Positions 6,070-13,231 of a stretch of DNA of 14,675 nucleotides are shown here, one piece after another. This stretch comes from an uncultured Acetatifactor sp. (GTDB taxonomy: Bacteria; Bacillota; Clostridia; Lachnospirales; Lachnospiraceae), in contig CAJUFI010000083.1 of NCBI GenBank assembly GCA_910585665.1, forward strand, positions 1 to 14,675, in the 5' to 3' direction. The notes below the pieces were generated by a model. That model had not been told where the DNA came from, did no database searches, and saw only the letters and a list, made by a program, of their open reading frames with translations. Position numbers and translations under genes: made by a program. The stretch's first letter is position 1, and each line of letters begins with the position of its first letter.

Positions 6070-8364
6070 TTACTTTCTCTCATCCAGATACAATCGTACC
6101 CGGTTCTGCAGGATCCCTGCCACCTCTTCCACGCTCTTGGTGCCGTGGAAGCACTCCGAGAGCCCTTCTTCCAGGATCTGCCCAACCTCCTGGGGCATGG
6201 GCGGGCGGGGCACCGCTTTCTCGTAGAGGGACAGCAGCCTCTCCTTCGCCTGCTCCTTGTCCACCGGTATCGTCACTTCCGCCCCGTCCATATAGCGGAC
6301 AAGCTCTTCCGGCATGGTGTCCAGCTGCTCCAGGAAGACATCCTGCCGCACGCTGAAATAGTAAAGCTTCGCCAGATCCTTCTGTGCCCGCTTCCCCAGC
6401 AGATACTTCAGGAACGAAAGCGCCGTCTCCTTCTCCTCCCCGGAAGCCGTCGCCCGCACCGCAAGCGGCTCGTCGGAGACGATGTAATGGCAGGACCCCT
6501 CCTTCCCTGGAAGGCCTACGTAATTGACCTGGTCTCCAAGCTTTGTATCGTAATAGGCTATCTCTTCCGCGTTGGTCAATGACACAAACTCTCCCAGGCA
6601 GTTCCCGCTCCTGATCCGTTCCGCCATCTCTGAGGAGTCCATCTGCCCCATCTCCCCAGCCAGGCGGTTGGCCAGCTCCACGGCATCCGTGAACCTCTCT
6701 GTGTCGAAATATGCCCTACCCTCCGCCGGATCTATGAAGTAGCTTTCCTCCGGGGACCTGCACAGGAATTCCCGCAGGAACCCTTCCTGGTTCTGGTATT
6801 CGAACAGCATCTCCAGTCCCTCCGCGTCCTCCAGGTGCCCCAGGAACTGCCCGTAGTCCCAGCTCTCCTCCTGATACGACACAGTGGCAAAGGTCTGCAG
6901 ATACCAGGAGAGGCACAGGCCGTACTGCTTCCCGCCAATCTTCCCGCTTTCCAGGGGGCCGGCCAGCAGGGCGTCCTCCATCCCCCATTCCGCCAGCGCG
7001 TCATCCAGGCATTCCCAGAGCTTCTCGTTGTCCGCAAAGGACACCAATGAAGTGTCCACCAGGACCGGTCCCTTGCCGGAAGCCAGTTCCGTAAGGAGCC
7101 TGTCCTGCTCCTCGTATGCCACCATTTCAATCTTGCAGTCGTTATGGCTCCAGTTGAAGTTCGTTACCGCGTCGCGGTAGGTCTCTTCCTTGTCCTTGGC
7201 CACGGCGAACGTCACCTCGGATATCTCCTTCTTTTCTGCAGCCAGTTCCAGACGCAGGTAGAAGTCCTCCCGGTTACGGCGCAGAATAATCTCTATGTCA
7301 CCGTCCGGCTGTGCCCGCATGGCCCTTATGAAGCCGGCGGTGCCCAGACTGATCCCGCTCTCCTTCCACAGGTACAGCTCCTGGTTGTCTTTGCCCTGAT
7401 AGTCGCAGCGGTACAGCCCTCTGGAGGTGGCGTAGAGCAGGGTGCTGTCATCATAACAGGTAAGGTACATGGGCTTTCCTGATTTCCATTCCTTGTCCTC
7501 CATCCTTACCAGCTCCTGCAGCCCGTCTGTGGAATCCATTTCCATAAGATAATACGTGCTCCCATCTTTTGTCTGGTCAAAAAACACACAGCCCACTCTT
7601 CCATCGGGAAACGATATCAGCTGGTCCAAAAAAACTTCATTTCCCTGGACTGCTTCCTCCCATAGCAGCTTCCCCTCCCTGTCGCAGACCATGAACCGTA
7701 TCGATGTCTGGTCCGAAGGAACCCATGCAAGGTACAGGTTACAGGCCTCATCTGCCATCACGTCCTCCCCTGGTACGAGATATGTGCCTTCCTCTCCATC
7801 ATATGCTTCGGTAACCACCACAGGAATGGTGAATCCGGCTTGTACCTGGCCGACCTCATCCACAATGCAGACCCGGCTCGGCTCCGGATACCTATAATCC
7901 AGCAGTCCGATTCCCCTTCCGTCTGTGAGCTGGAAGAAATGGCATTCTGCTGCTTCCTCCTCAAAGAACGCCCCCTGGCGGCCAAAGGATAGCTGAGTCT
8001 CCGCCATCTCGCCCTCCTGGTTCACCATCTGAATCACCGCATAGCCCTCTGAATCCGCCCATCCCTCCGGCTGGAACCATGCATAACGCCCCATCCCTTC
8101 CGATCCCATGCAGACCTGCCAGATTCCGCCATATACCAAATCCTCCGGCGCGTCATATTCCAGCGCCGTCCTGTATGCTTCCGTATAAAAATACGAATCG
8201 TCTGCAAGCTTTTCGCCAAGAGACAGGGAGGGAGATTCCTCGCGGCCCCCCTGCCCTGTCGCTTTTGCCCCTTCCTCCTGGGATGCACCTTGGCCGCACC
8301 CGGATAAGGAAAGCGCCAGCCCAAGACATAATAGCTTTGCAAGAAATCTCCCTACTGTCTTCAT
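6070..8364 (-). CDS. Large solute-binding-type lipoprotein with N-terminal beta-rich region
   Basis: This 764-residue protein has a lipoprotein signal peptide with lipobox LSGC (lipidated C23), so it should sit on the outer face of the membrane. Residues about 55-380 hold beta-rich, weakly repeated segments such as CDREGKLLWEEAV, FPDGRVGCVFFD and RGLYRCDYQGKDN, which look like a propeller-type sensor. Residues about 383-764 resemble a family 1 extracellular solute-binding protein (EVTFAVAKD, TNFNWSHNDCKIEM, LLTELASGKGPVLVDTS). Ordinary binding proteins are about 400-450 residues, so the N-terminal region is extra. No permease or ATPase gene is next to it, which suggests a sensory rather than a transport role. 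AGGAG about 9 bases upstream supports the start. It begins 27 bases after the decayed small-protein gene and probably uses that gene's promoter (8717-8745). The ligand is unknown. Confidence 0.85.
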   Translation of the reverse strand: MKTVGRFLAKLLCLGLALSLSGCGQGASQEEGAKATGQGGREESPSLSLGEKLADDSYFYTEAYRTALEYDAPEDLVYGGIWQVCMGSEGMGRYAWFQPEGWADSEGYAVIQMVNQEGEMAETQLSFGRQGAFFEEEAAECHFFQLTDGRGIGLLDYRYPEPSRVCIVDEVGQVQAGFTIPVVVTEAYDGEEGTYLVPGEDVMADEACNLYLAWVPSDQTSIRFMVCDREGKLLWEEAVQGNEVFLDQLISFPDGRVGCVFFDQTKDGSTYYLMEMDSTDGLQELVRMEDKEWKSGKPMYLTCYDDSTLLYATSRGLYRCDYQGKDNQELYLWKESGISLGTAGFIRAMRAQPDGDIEIILRRNREDFYLRLELAAEKKEISEVTFAVAKDKEETYRDAVTNFNWSHNDCKIEMVAYEEQDRLLTELASGKGPVLVDTSLVSFADNEKLWECLDDALAEWGMEDALLAGPLESGKIGGKQYGLCLSWYLQTFATVSYQEESWDYGQFLGHLEDAEGLEMLFEYQNQEGFLREFLCRSPEESYFIDPAEGRAYFDTERFTDAVELANRLAGEMGQMDSSEMAERIRSGNCLGEFVSLTNAEEIAYYDTKLGDQVNYVGLPGKEGSCHYIVSDEPLAVRATASGEEKETALSFLKYLLGKRAQKDLAKLYYFSVRQDVFLEQLDTMPEELVRYMDGAEVTIPVDKEQAKERLLSLYEKAVPRPPMPQEVGQILEEGLSECFHGTKSVEEVAGILQNRVRLYLDERK

Positions 8365-8391
8365 CTACCCTATCTCCTCTGTCTATACATA

Positions 8392-8625
8392 CTACTTTCC
8401 GCAAGTATGTCCGGTCTGACCGCCGTCCTGCACAACCATGTCACCATTCTCCAGTCCGCAGTCCGCGCATCTTATCCGAAAGTGTATCTGGTACTGCTGA
8501 TAATAACATGTAGCGGTTTGTCCATTATTTCCATAAGTATAAATATGGCTTCTGGTGTAAGATGTAGTCTGCTGATATACCCTGTCAACAAAGTTATGCG
8601 GCGGGCATTTTGCCTGCACGGACAT
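8392..8625 (-). pseudogene. Decayed copy of the small secreted Cys/His protein gene
   Basis: This frame encodes 77 residues almost identical to the mature part of the protein at 8890-9189: CPPHNFVDRVYQQTTSYTRS, then a different loop, then CYYQQYQIHFRIRCADCG and GGQTGHTCGK. Its 5' end is missing. Upstream DNA matches the intact gene's leader (GGAAA...CAAATTT), then jumps over the ribosome site, the start codon and most of the signal peptide. It resumes with an in-frame TGA followed by codons aligned to SSASA. The remaining ATG at 8625 has no ribosome site. The product would lack a signal peptide, so export is not expected. Its promoter survives and now leads into the lipoprotein gene. Confidence 0.8.
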
Positions 8626-8716
8626 GGCAGATACATTACTTTGTCAAAATTTGTTTTGGGTTTCCGTTACTCACCTGATTATTATGACTACAACATCCTA
8701 GTAATTTGATGTATAT

Positions 8717-8745
8717 ATATTAACACCCTTTCTCCTTTATGTCAA
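8717..8745 (-). promoter_or_regulatory. Retained promoter of the decayed copy, likely driving the lipoprotein gene
   Basis: On the minus strand TTGACA (8740-8745), a 17-base spacer and TAATAT (8717-8722) form a near-consensus promoter. It matches the promoter of the intact copy at 9285-9313, including the flanking TCCTATTGACATAAAG. With the small gene's start lost, the first well-placed start codon on this transcript is that of the lipoprotein at 8364. Confidence 0.7.
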
Positions 8746-8751
8746 TAGGAT

Positions 8752-8784
8752 TCAGCCTATCCATTCCCACGCCCACTGGAGTTT
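8752..8784 (-). pseudogene. 3'-terminal remnant of a second sigma-factor fusion gene
   Basis: The minus strand reads KLQWAWEWIG-stop, aligning with the end of the intact sigma fusion (AYIQRAREWMG-stop). The DNA across the stop codon is nearly identical: TCAGCC(T/C)ATCCATTCCC on the plus strand at 8752-8767 and 9531-9546. Only about ten codons remain. Past the stop, the small-protein promoter begins within a few bases instead of after about 218 bases as in the intact unit. Confidence 0.7.
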
Positions 8785-8861
8785 TACGCTTTAACATCTC
8801 GTAAATAACCAATACAAGTTTGCAGCAATTTTTATTGTACTTCCAGGCTTTTTCCTAAACA

Positions 8862-8888
8862 AATTGTAGCGGTTATTTTCCGACAATT
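8862..8888 (-). terminator. Hairpin after the small secreted protein gene
   Basis: AATTGT (8862-8867) pairs with ACAATT (8883-8888), and CGG (8870-8872) pairs with CCG (8880-8882), with a two-base bulge and a seven-base loop. It begins two bases past the stop codon. On the minus strand it is followed by TGTTTAGG, a weak U tract, so it may be a leaky terminator or an mRNA-stabilising stem. Confidence 0.45.
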
Positions 8889-8889
8889 C

Positions 8890-9189
8890 CTAATTACCAC
8901 AAGTATGCCCGGTCTGACCGCCATCCTGTACAACCATATCTCCATTCTCCAGTCCGCAGTATGCGCATCTTACCCGTAGATGTATCTGGTACTGCTGATA
9001 ATAACATGTCCTGAGCTCTCCAGAAGTTGCATGCTTATTATGGCTTCTGGTATAGGATGTAGTCTGCTGATATACCCTGTCAACAAAGTGGTGCGGCGGG
9101 CATGTTGCCTGTGCAGACATGGCAGACGCACTGCTTCCCAGCAAAGTCAATGCAGCTAAACATGATACTACTGTTCTTTTAATCCTCAT
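8890..9189 (-). CDS. Small secreted protein with CPPH/CxxC/HxC motifs
   Basis: The 99-residue product has a clear signal peptide: basic MRIKR, a hydrophobic core around SCLAALTLLG, and SSASA before a likely cleavage site at about residue 23. The mature part of about 75 residues has CPPH (C30, H33), C62, CAYC (C75, C78) and GHTCG (H95, C97), spaced like a zinc-binding or disulfide-rich fold. I do not recognise a named family. The open frame extends to 9228, but AGGAGG seven bases before the ATG at 9189 fixes the start. A close, decayed paralogue lies downstream at 8392-8625; the two differ strongly only in a short loop (residues 51-61). The gene follows the sigma fusion after a 341-base spacer and has its own promoter. 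Its role is unknown; envelope signalling or defence are possibilities. Confidence 0.85.
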   Translation of the reverse strand: MRIKRTVVSCLAALTLLGSSASAMSAQATCPPHHFVDRVYQQTTSYTRSHNKHATSGELRTCYYQQYQIHLRVRCAYCGLENGDMVVQDGGQTGHTCGN

Positions 9190-9284
9190 TTTCGTTCCTC
9201 CTCGTTTTGTTTGAAATTTGTTTTTCAATTTCCGTCATTTTCCTAATCTTTATAACTACAAATTCATAGTAGTTGGATATATTT

Positions 9285-9313
9285 ATACTATTACTCTTTC
9301 TTCTTTATGTCAA
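9285..9313 (-). promoter_or_regulatory. Promoter of the small secreted protein gene
   Basis: On the minus strand TTGACA (9308-9313), a 17-base spacer and TAGTAT (9285-9290) form a good promoter, about 95 bases upstream of the start codon. The -35 region and its flank are almost identical to those of the decayed copy at 8717-8745, so the promoter was part of the duplicated unit. Confidence 0.65.
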
Positions 9314-9530
9314 TAGGACTCCTGCTATAGTGATGATAGATTTGCTGAAACGTCTGAAAATCAACGTGGAAACGGCCAAAGTTGCTTTGTTACTCTGTTG
9401 TCAATATTGTACTACATGTCATCAGTAATTTCAGGATCCATTTTAGCTATAGATAAAGTCACCACAGCAATCTTTCCCCGGCATGCGCCGGATGGAAGCT
9501 GGCGCGTCCACCCGGCTCTGCCCGCAGAAA
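9314..9530. other. Spacer between sigma fusion and small-protein promoter
   Basis: About 217 bases without a supported gene. A 9-bp stem with one G-T pair forms between 9488-9496 (CCGGATGGA) and 9507-9515 (TCCACCCGG), 18 bases beyond the sigma stop codon. No U tract follows it on the minus strand, so it is not a standard intrinsic terminator. This spacer is missing from the decayed duplicate unit. Confidence 0.45.
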
Positions 9531-12500
9531 TCAGCCCATCCATTCCCGCGCCCGCTGGATATACGCCTGGAACTTTTCTTCCCCCCGCACGGCATTGAAC
9601 CATTCCCAGCCGTGGGACGCTGTCAGCCCGTGATACGCCAGCCACGCGTTGTCCTCAAAAAGCTGACAGTAGGAAATGGATTCCCTGGTGCCGTCAGGAA
9701 GCTTGATGATGCGTTTCCCTTTCATCGCCCGGATGCCGCCGAAGATCAGGGGATCTCCCACCTCCAGCTCCGCGCCGTCAAGGATGCTGTCCCATTCGGG
9801 GAAGATTCTGAAAGCACGTTCCAGATATTCGTACCCCTCCTCTTTTTTACCGCACCCGAACAGGGCACAGGCAGCCCGAAAACAGGTGGCGGCATAAAAT
9901 CCCTTCCACGCCGGGGGCATTCCCTCCCCGCCGCATAACCCTTCCACGACCCACATCCGGTATTTGTTCCATGCGACCGCCATCTCCGGTGCTGCCCAGT
10001 AGCGGGCCGGGCGGGCGAGGAAATGGGACAGGAGATGGAAGTTATTGACGGCATGGCGCAGACGGCTCTCCTCATGCTTCCCTTCCTCCCAGAGCCGGTC
10101 CTCCTCGATTTCGCCCCAGATGGCTCCATATTTCGTAATCGGCACAGTTTCCCGGATGCCGGTCCTGTCTTCAAAAATTGTTATCTGCCCTTCATCGTCC
10201 TGGACGTAGGTATACTCCGCGGCTCCGACGAAGCCGTCCGTCAGGCCCATGGCATCATAACGGCGCATCATGCCGTCTGCCATGGGCATATAGCCCTCCC
10301 CTGTCCCCTGGTAGGCGGTGAGCTCATAGACCGCTTTTCTCTCGCCGTCGCAATACTCGTTTTCGGTGCGGACGATGCCCACACCCTCCGCAAAGTAATA
10401 GGTCTTCTTCCCGCCACGGTAGGAAAGCCCCTCGTCAAATCCCTGGATGTCCAGGGAAATCTTCAGACAGTTCTCAAAGGTTCCCGCCTTCGTGGCGATT
10501 CTCCCGCCGTCCTGGCAGTCAATCCTGGTTTTGACAGAGCTGTTCTCCCACCGCGCATATTCCACCAGGGAGGATGCCCCCACCTTCCATTCGTCTGACC
10601 AGATTCCGTTCACGGCATCCTGGAGAATCCCATAGATGTCATTGTAGAGCAATGGTTCCTCCGCATCCCATACCTCGTCGCCCATGGTATATTTCCACTC
10701 AAAAGACCAGCGGAAGTCGTGCCCCATCGTAAGGACATCCTTTTTCCTCTGCACGCTGCTCTTGACGAAGAAATTCCAATGGCCTGTTGCGGCATTGCCC
10801 GGACGCATGGGAGATGTCTCCAGAATCCGCCTTGCCACAGAACAGGCCGCCCTGGTGTGGGCCTTCTCCATGGGCGTGCTGGCAAGCGTCTCGGCGCGTT
10901 CGATGGCATGGGACATGTCGCAGAGGACTTCCCGGCCGCCCTCCTCCCGCCAATATTCGTTCCGGATCTGCTGGATCATGTCCAGCCAGGAATCCTCGTC
11001 GTACTTCAGGCGCTCTATCTCATGGCCGGAAGCCAGGACGGCAGACTTTCCGTCCGCATGGGATACCTGGAACCTCAGATTCGCATGCATGACATCGGGG
11101 GCGTACTCCCCGGCATATTCCCATACATTGCCCGCCGCCATGGGGAGAAGACCCTCCCCTCCCGCAATGCGGTAGGATTTTAAAATCCTCACATCGGTGA
11201 GGCCGTCCAGCTTATGCTCATGCCTCACGATGCCGACTCCCTCTTTGTAATAGCTCCGATAGATGGAGCAGCCCTGGTCGCTGAAATGCCTTGTGGCCCA
11301 AAGCTGGCAATTGTTAAATGTCTTGCCTGCCGCCTGCACCTTCTCGCAGTCGGAGACAAAGGTCAGGGTCGTCCCGTCCGACCCGGTGTAAGTCTCCCCC
11401 AGGGCAAGGCCCTCCTTCCAGAAATAACTGTCGCAGAGGGCGGAGTTCAGGAAGATGTCATCGACACCCAAATCAGCGGAATTCAGATGCCCCTCCACGA
11501 TTTTCTCCTGCTTCCAATAGCGGGGCACGCCGTCTATGTACCGCAGCTCTGCGGCTGAGGCGCTGAGCCGGTATTGCTTCCCGCTTTTCTCTCTGTAGCC
11601 CTCGGAAAGCTTCTGCTCCATCTCCCGGGCGTAGGGCACCAGCGCGTAATACAGGTCAGAGGGCTTTAAGGTCTCCCGCACTTTGCCGTAGGCTTCTTCA
11701 CCTTTTTCCGCTTGTTTTTCTCTGAAATACTGATATCCCAGCCAGAACCACTCTCTACCCAGGGTCCGGGGGAAGCCCGCCTTCTCCAGCATCGGTATCT
11801 GCTTCTCCCGGATGAAATCCAGCCTGCCGCCCTCGTACACCAGGGAATCCTCCCTGGTCACGATGAATTCCATGACTTCATCGTTATGGCCTAACTGCGC
11901 CGCCTCTTTGATTCTGGCAAAGAGGGCGTCATTCTTCTCCCCCGGAAGCCACCACCAGCCCCGCATCAGCACATCCGCCAGGGCATGGTATTTGTCCCCG
12001 GATTCGGGAAGCTTCTCCACTTCCCCCAGGACATCGCCGTATACGGCGCAGAATCCGTCCTTGCTCGCTCTGATCTGCCAGAGCTTCAGTTCCTCCACCT
12101 TTTTCATCACCCGCTGTACGAGGGTGTCTCCATATTTTTCGTCCATTGCGCAAAGCCCCTTTCTGATCCTTTTTCTGCCATCATGGAGCTGCCACTTGAC
12201 TGTCCCCACGGAAATCCGCATCCGATCCGCTATCTCCGCCACCGACAGCCCTTGAAAGTAATGCAGTTCAATGACCTTCCCCACTTTCTCAGGCAGGCTC
12301 CCCACCCTGTGGCGCAGCTCGTCCCTCTCTTCCTCCAAAAGATATAATTCCGCGGGATCCCGGTTCTGCCCGTCGGCGAGATTCCGGTTCTCTACCGTCT
12401 CCAGCGGAAGGAAACTGCGGTAACGCATCACCATGTTCAGGGCGCAGTTCCTGGCAATCCGGCAGACCCACGCCGCGAACTTCTGCGGCTCCTCAAGGAT

Positions 12501-12692
12501 GTCCAGCTTCATCCACGCCGTGACGAAAGCGTCCTGCGCCGCGTCCTCCGCCATGAATAAATTATGTGTGACGGACGCTGCCGCCTGGACTACAGCTTTC
12601 TGGTGCCGTTCTACCAGAATTCCATATGCGCTTTGCTCCCCTGCAAGGGTCAGCATGACCAAAGTTTCATCGTTTTGAGTTTTATGCTGCAA
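9531..12692 (-). CDS. ECF-type sigma factor with ~850-residue C-terminal extension
   Basis: Residues below are numbered from a GTG at 12743; subtract 17 for my preferred TTG start at 12692. Residues 30-108 are sigma region 2 (AEDAAQDAFVTAW, then FAAWVCRIARNCALN); 133-195 are region 4, with its helix-turn-helix in LSVAEIADRMRISVGTVKWQ. A helical, TPR-like part follows (about 205-385). Then come beta-rich modules with a repeated signature: TFNNC...YYKEGVGIVRHE...GEGLLPMAAG (475-538) and TFENC...YYFAEGVGIVRTE...GEGYMPMADG (755-824). A second helical part ends the protein (885-1070). Ordinary ECF factors are about 160-200 residues. No membrane helix or signal peptide is seen. The TTG start has AGAGG eight bases upstream, while the GTG has no ribosome site and lies in a palindrome. 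No anti-sigma gene is adjacent, so the extension may control the sigma domain itself. Confidence 0.9.
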   Translation of the reverse strand: MQHKTQNDETLVMLTLAGEQSAYGILVERHQKAVVQAAASVTHNLFMAEDAAQDAFVTAWMKLDILEEPQKFAAWVCRIARNCALNMVMRYRSFLPLETVENRNLADGQNRDPAELYLLEEERDELRHRVGSLPEKVGKVIELHYFQGLSVAEIADRMRISVGTVKWQLHDGRKRIRKGLCAMDEKYGDTLVQRVMKKVEELKLWQIRASKDGFCAVYGDVLGEVEKLPESGDKYHALADVLMRGWWWLPGEKNDALFARIKEAAQLGHNDEVMEFIVTREDSLVYEGGRLDFIREKQIPMLEKAGFPRTLGREWFWLGYQYFREKQAEKGEEAYGKVRETLKPSDLYYALVPYAREMEQKLSEGYREKSGKQYRLSASAAELRYIDGVPRYWKQEKIVEGHLNSADLGVDDIFLNSALCDSYFWKEGLALGETYTGSDGTTLTFVSDCEKVQAAGKTFNNCQLWATRHFSDQGCSIYRSYYKEGVGIVRHEHKLDGLTDVRILKSYRIAGGEGLLPMAAGNVWEYAGEYAPDVMHANLRFQVSHADGKSAVLASGHEIERLKYDEDSWLDMIQQIRNEYWREEGGREVLCDMSHAIERAETLASTPMEKAHTRAACSVARRILETSPMRPGNAATGHWNFFVKSSVQRKKDVLTMGHDFRWSFEWKYTMGDEVWDAEEPLLYNDIYGILQDAVNGIWSDEWKVGASSLVEYARWENSSVKTRIDCQDGGRIATKAGTFENCLKISLDIQGFDEGLSYRGGKKTYYFAEGVGIVRTENEYCDGERKAVYELTAYQGTGEGYMPMADGMMRRYDAMGLTDGFVGAAEYTYVQDDEGQITIFEDRTGIRETVPITKYGAIWGEIEEDRLWEEGKHEESRLRHAVNNFHLLSHFLARPARYWAAPEMAVAWNKYRMWVVEGLCGGEGMPPAWKGFYAATCFRAACALFGCGKKEEGYEYLERAFRIFPEWDSILDGAELEVGDPLIFGGIRAMKGKRIIKLPDGTRESISYCQLFEDNAWLAYHGLTASHGWEWFNAVRGEEKFQAYIQRAREWMG

Positions 12693-12729
12693 ACAGGTAT
12701 CCTCTTTTCTGAATTTTTCTGAATTTGTA

Positions 12730-12751
12730 ACGGTTCCGTGCACTGAACCGT
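12730..12751. promoter_or_regulatory. 22-bp palindrome upstream of the sigma fusion
   Basis: ACGGTTC (12730-12736) and GAACCGT (12745-12751) are perfect inverted arms around a GTGCAC centre, with one mismatched pair in the whole 22 bp. It lies 38 bases before the likely TTG start, in the leader or promoter. That position suits an operator for a dimeric regulator or an RNA hairpin affecting translation. Confidence 0.55.
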
Positions 12752-12823
12752 CACATTGATTTCACGCGCTTGTCTAATAGACACATATGGGTGGAAAAAG
12801 GTTGGGAAGAATTTTAAATCTTT

Positions 12824-13077
12824 TCATATCTTTTTATAAAAAATCAGTTCGTCGTACTCAGTCCGGTCTCCCCAGGGTTCCCGATAGCCATTTGGTATTC
12901 TGCCGCACAATTCCATTCCGATGGCTCTGTCGAACTGCTCGGTTCCATCGCTGTGGCAGGTAGATATGACATGGTCACAGCCCAATTCCCGGGCATATGC
13001 GAACCCTTCCTGACAGAGCCGCTTTCCCAGGCCTGCCAGATTTGCCTTTATCAAAAAAGCGACTGCAAATAGCCGCT
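12824..13077 (-). pseudogene. C-terminal fragment of a GNAT acetyltransferase
   Basis: The frame reads LFAVAFLIKANLAGLGKRLC, then QEGFAYARELGCDHVISTCH, and ends EYDELIFYKKI. This is the C-terminal half of a GCN5-related N-acetyltransferase: GLGKRL sits where the acetyl-CoA-binding Q/RxxGxG/A loop lies, followed by helix 3 and the last strands. An in-frame TAG precedes it near 13080, the N-terminal half of the fold is missing, and there is no good start codon or ribosome site (only a TTG at 13054). It is therefore a remnant and not a working enzyme. It ends 131 bases upstream of the sigma fusion. Confidence 0.65.
13053..13077 (-). terminator. Possible weak terminator
   Basis: On the minus strand AGCG (13074-13077) pairs with CGCT (13058-13061) and is followed by a run of T (plus-strand A at 13053-13058). 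The stem is only 4 bp, so this is weak. It would serve the DUF4253 gene upstream. Confidence 0.3.
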
Positions 13078-13143
13078 ACGAGATGAAAGATGTTTCTCTT
13101 ATATTTCAGGTTTTTCCTCCATAAGTTGTGCAGTTATACTCGA

Positions 13144-13190
13144 GACCGCCAGCCATATCTGTCCAGAGTGGGCATATATGGCTGGCGGTC
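13144..13190. repeat. Perfect 15-bp stem-loop
   Basis: GACCGCCAGCCATAT (13144-13158) and its exact reverse complement (13176-13190) enclose a 17-base loop. It lies about 40 bases past the stop codon of the DUF4253 gene. Neither side has a proper U tract (only TTTC on the plus side), so it is not a standard intrinsic terminator. It could protect a 3' end, act with Rho, or be a remnant of a mobile element. Confidence 0.7.
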
Positions 13191-13231
13191 TTTCGCTGTG
13201 GATTACTGCATTATTGGACTACTTCCTCCCT

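Noticed and set aside
9412..9645. Minus-strand frame overlapping the sigma stop codon, ending KIAVVTLSIAKMDPEITDDM
   Set aside because: It is mostly a shifted-frame shadow of the sigma gene, and no ribosome site or family was found.
9746..12471. Long plus-strand and out-of-frame minus-strand open frames across the sigma fusion
   Set aside because: High GC coding DNA produces such shadows; they are rich in Arg, Pro and Ser and lack start signals.
12693..12743. GTG at 12743 as the start of the sigma fusion
   Set aside because: No ribosome site, and it lies inside the 22-bp palindrome; the TTG at 12692 has AGAGG well placed. Not fully excluded.
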